The notes under the pieces: model-generated
What the model was told of the DNA's origin: nothing
What the model saw: the letters and a program-made list of their open reading frames with translations, nothing else
Database searches by the model: none
Shown: piece by piece, positions 62,846-64,000 of the stretch
Position numbering within the stretch: the first letter of the stretch is position 1
Layout: each line of letters opens with the position of its first letter
Position numbers and translations under genes: made by a program
DNA from: Rhizobium sp. GN54
GTDB taxonomy: Bacteria > Pseudomonadota > Alphaproteobacteria > Rhizobiales > Rhizobiaceae
DNA length: 64,000 bases
NCBI RefSeq assembly: GCF_021026345.1
Contig: NZ_JAJNCZ010000001.1
Coordinates: 248,001 to 312,000 of the forward strand
Reading direction: 5' to 3'

Positions 62846-63145
62846 ATGAGTGTAGCCAACATGCCTGCGATCCATCCCGGCGAGATCCTCAGGGACCTCT
62901 ATCTGGAGCCGCTGGACATGAGTGCCGGTGCGCTGGCGAAGCAGTTGAATGTGCCGCGCACGCGCATCGAGCGCATCGTCACGGAGAAGATCGGCATCAC
63001 CTCCGACACCGCACTCCGGTTGGCAAGATATTTCGATACGACGCCGGAATTCTGGATGAACCTGCAGACCGGCTATGACCTGAAGGTCGAGGCGGAGCGC
63101 ATGCATGACGAGATCGACCGCATTCCTGTTCACCGGGCCGCCTGA
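62846..63145 (+). CDS. HigA-family antitoxin, orphan
   Basis: 99 residues. IHPGEILRDLYLEPLDMSAGALAKQLNVPRTRIERIVTEKIGITSDTALRLARYFDTTPEFWMNLQTGYDLK is the HigA/VapI HTH core. In HigBA systems higB (RelE-like toxin) lies directly upstream; here the upstream gene is DUF2207, and no small toxin frame is visible downstream before glyS. It may be a lone regulator or a leftover from a lost pair. Confidence 0.9.
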   Translation: MSVANMPAIHPGEILRDLYLEPLDMSAGALAKQLNVPRTRIERIVTEKIGITSDTALRLARYFDTTPEFWMNLQTGYDLKVEAERMHDEIDRIPVHRAA

Positions 63146-63235
63146 ACGGCGACTTTTCCGCCGGGGCACGGATGACTTTTTGCTTGAGGCTTGCTAAGTC
63201 CGCCGCAGTCCAACGATCTGCCAGAAAAGCATCCC

Positions 63236-64000
63236 ATGCCCGATCTCCTGCTTGAGCTCCGTTCCGAGGAAATTCCCGCCCGCCTGCAGCGCAAGGCGGC
63301 AGGCGACCTGCGCAAGCTCGTCACCGACGCCCTCGTCGAGGCGGGGCTGACCTATGAGGGTGTCCGCGAATACTGGACGCCGCGCCGGCTGACGCTCGAC
63401 ATCCGCGGCCTGAACGCCCGCTCCGCCGACGTCCGCGAGGAGCGAAAGGGTCCGCGCACGGATGCGAACGATAAGGCGATCGAGGGCTTCCTGCGCGGCG
63501 CGGGGCTGGCCTCCATCAGCGAGGCGCATGTCCACAGCGATCCGAAGAAGGGCGATTTCTATGTCGCCCACATCGTCAAGCCGGGCCGGGCGGCCGAAGA
63601 GATCATCGCCGAGGTGATGCCGGGCATCATCCGCAACTTCCCCTGGCCGAAGCCGATGCGCTCGGGCGCGGCCTCGGCAAGGTCCGGCGCGCTGCGCTGG
63701 GTGCGCCCGCTGCAGTCGATCGTCTGCCTGTTCGGCTCGGAGACCGAAGAGACGCGCGTCGTGCCCTTCGAGGTCGACGGCATCGTCGCCTCCAACGTCA
63801 CCTACGGCCATCGGTTCCACGCGCCGGAGCCGATCACGGTGCGCCGTTTCGAAGACTATGCCGCAGCGCTGGAAAAGGCGAAGGTCATCCTCGACGCCGA
63901 GCGCCGCAAGCAGATCATCGCCACCGACGCCAGGAACATCGCCTTTGCCAACGGCCTGGAACTGGTCGAGGACGAGGGGCTCCTGGAAGAGGTCTCCGGC
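63236..64000 (+). CDS. glyS: Glycyl-tRNA synthetase beta subunit, 5' part
   Basis: The first 255 codons, cut by the window end. [25 protein letters not shown] is the GlyS N-terminus; [39 protein letters not shown] and [30 protein letters not shown] follow. The full protein should be near 700 residues. It binds tRNA-Gly and completes the alpha2beta2 enzyme with GlyQ. Confidence 0.97.
   Translation, partial: MPDLLLELRSEEIPARLQRKAAGDLRKLVTDALVEAGLTYEGVREYWTPRRLTLDIRGLNARSADVREERKGPRTDANDKAIEGFLRGAGLASISEAHVHSDPKKGDFYVAHIVKPGRAAEEIIAEVMPGIIRNFPWPKPMRSGAASARSGALRWVRPLQSIVCLFGSETEETRVVPFEVDGIVASNVTYGHRFHAPEPITVRRFEDYAAALEKAKVILDAERRKQIIATDARNIAFANGLELVEDEGLLEEVSG

Noticed and set aside
1-64000. 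CRISPR arrays, tRNA or rRNA genes, IS transposases, prophage genes
   Set aside because: Intergenic gaps were read on both strands. No spaced direct repeats, no tRNA-like cloverleaf with a CCA end, and no transposase or phage domain was found.

Overview
The window is a GC-rich (mid-60s % by eye) chromosomal segment from an alphaproteobacterium, almost certainly a member of the Rhizobiaceae (Sinorhizobium/Ensifer/Rhizobium/Shinella type). The basis is gene content and order: a CIRCE-controlled groES next to HAD-ribF-ileS; tldE-IMPase-DUF4170-waaA-lpxK-DUF2093-mutL; a split F0 operon atpI-B-E-F'-F with no F1 genes; rhizobial CTTGAC-type promoters; a rhizobial GAAC-N7-GAAC LexA box; and a GCCCCTCA...TGAGGGGC intergenic repeat. 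No tRNA, rRNA, IS transposase, prophage or CRISPR array was seen. Most of it is ordinary core chromosome with a few accessory islets.

Layout. 1-10.7 kb: the groES start with an RpoH-type promoter and CIRCE, a HAD-IIA phosphatase, ribF, ileS, a lipoprotein, a GNAT, a membrane diguanylate cyclase, tadA, a pseudouridine synthase with a very long RG/GK-rich tail, and rsmD. 10.7-22 kb: patatin, a Kef-type antiporter, tldE, an IMPase, DUF4170, then lipid A/Kdo genes (waaA, a HAD phosphatase, lpxK), DUF2093 and mutL. 22-25.8 kb: a co-directional signalling set consisting of a kinase-less PAS/pseudo-receiver/receiver protein, a GGDEF-EAL protein and a single-domain PilZ protein, preceded by a CtrA-like box.

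25.8-30.6 kb: a LysR regulator divergent from a trimethylamine methyltransferase (MttB) homologue and a DgcA-like FMN/NAD demethylase, which looks like a methylated-amine or betaine catabolic unit. A perfect 37-bp inverted repeat that contains the stop codon ends it. 30.6-36.3 kb: a GNAT, a secreted PRC-barrel protein, and a galactose/galactonate operon (SDR dehydrogenase, dgoK, dgoA, lactonase) divergent from an IclR regulator with a clear operator. 36.5-46.9 kb: two tandem LuxR-type regulators, a cysteine-free Mrp, corA, kup, a SleB-type wall hydrolase, and the F0 ATP synthase operon with a good promoter and terminator.

47-64 kb: rnhB; a radical SAM gene with a LexA box in its promoter; a small GT2-like protein; a GFA protein; the TPR-ispE-moaB operon; a polyprenyl diphosphate synthase; DUF2007; a TrmN6-like methyltransferase started from a repeat; an S49 peptidase; a small membrane protein; an RmlB-like protein lacking catalytic residues; glyQ; LemA-DUF2207; an orphan HigA; and the 5' part of glyS.

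The points most worth following are the cysteine-free Mrp, the catalytically stripped RmlB-like protein, the LexA-boxed radical SAM gene, the 37-bp inverted-repeat element on a stop codon, and the PAS/pseudo-REC/REC plus c-di-GMP set. None is proven to be a new system from sequence alone.
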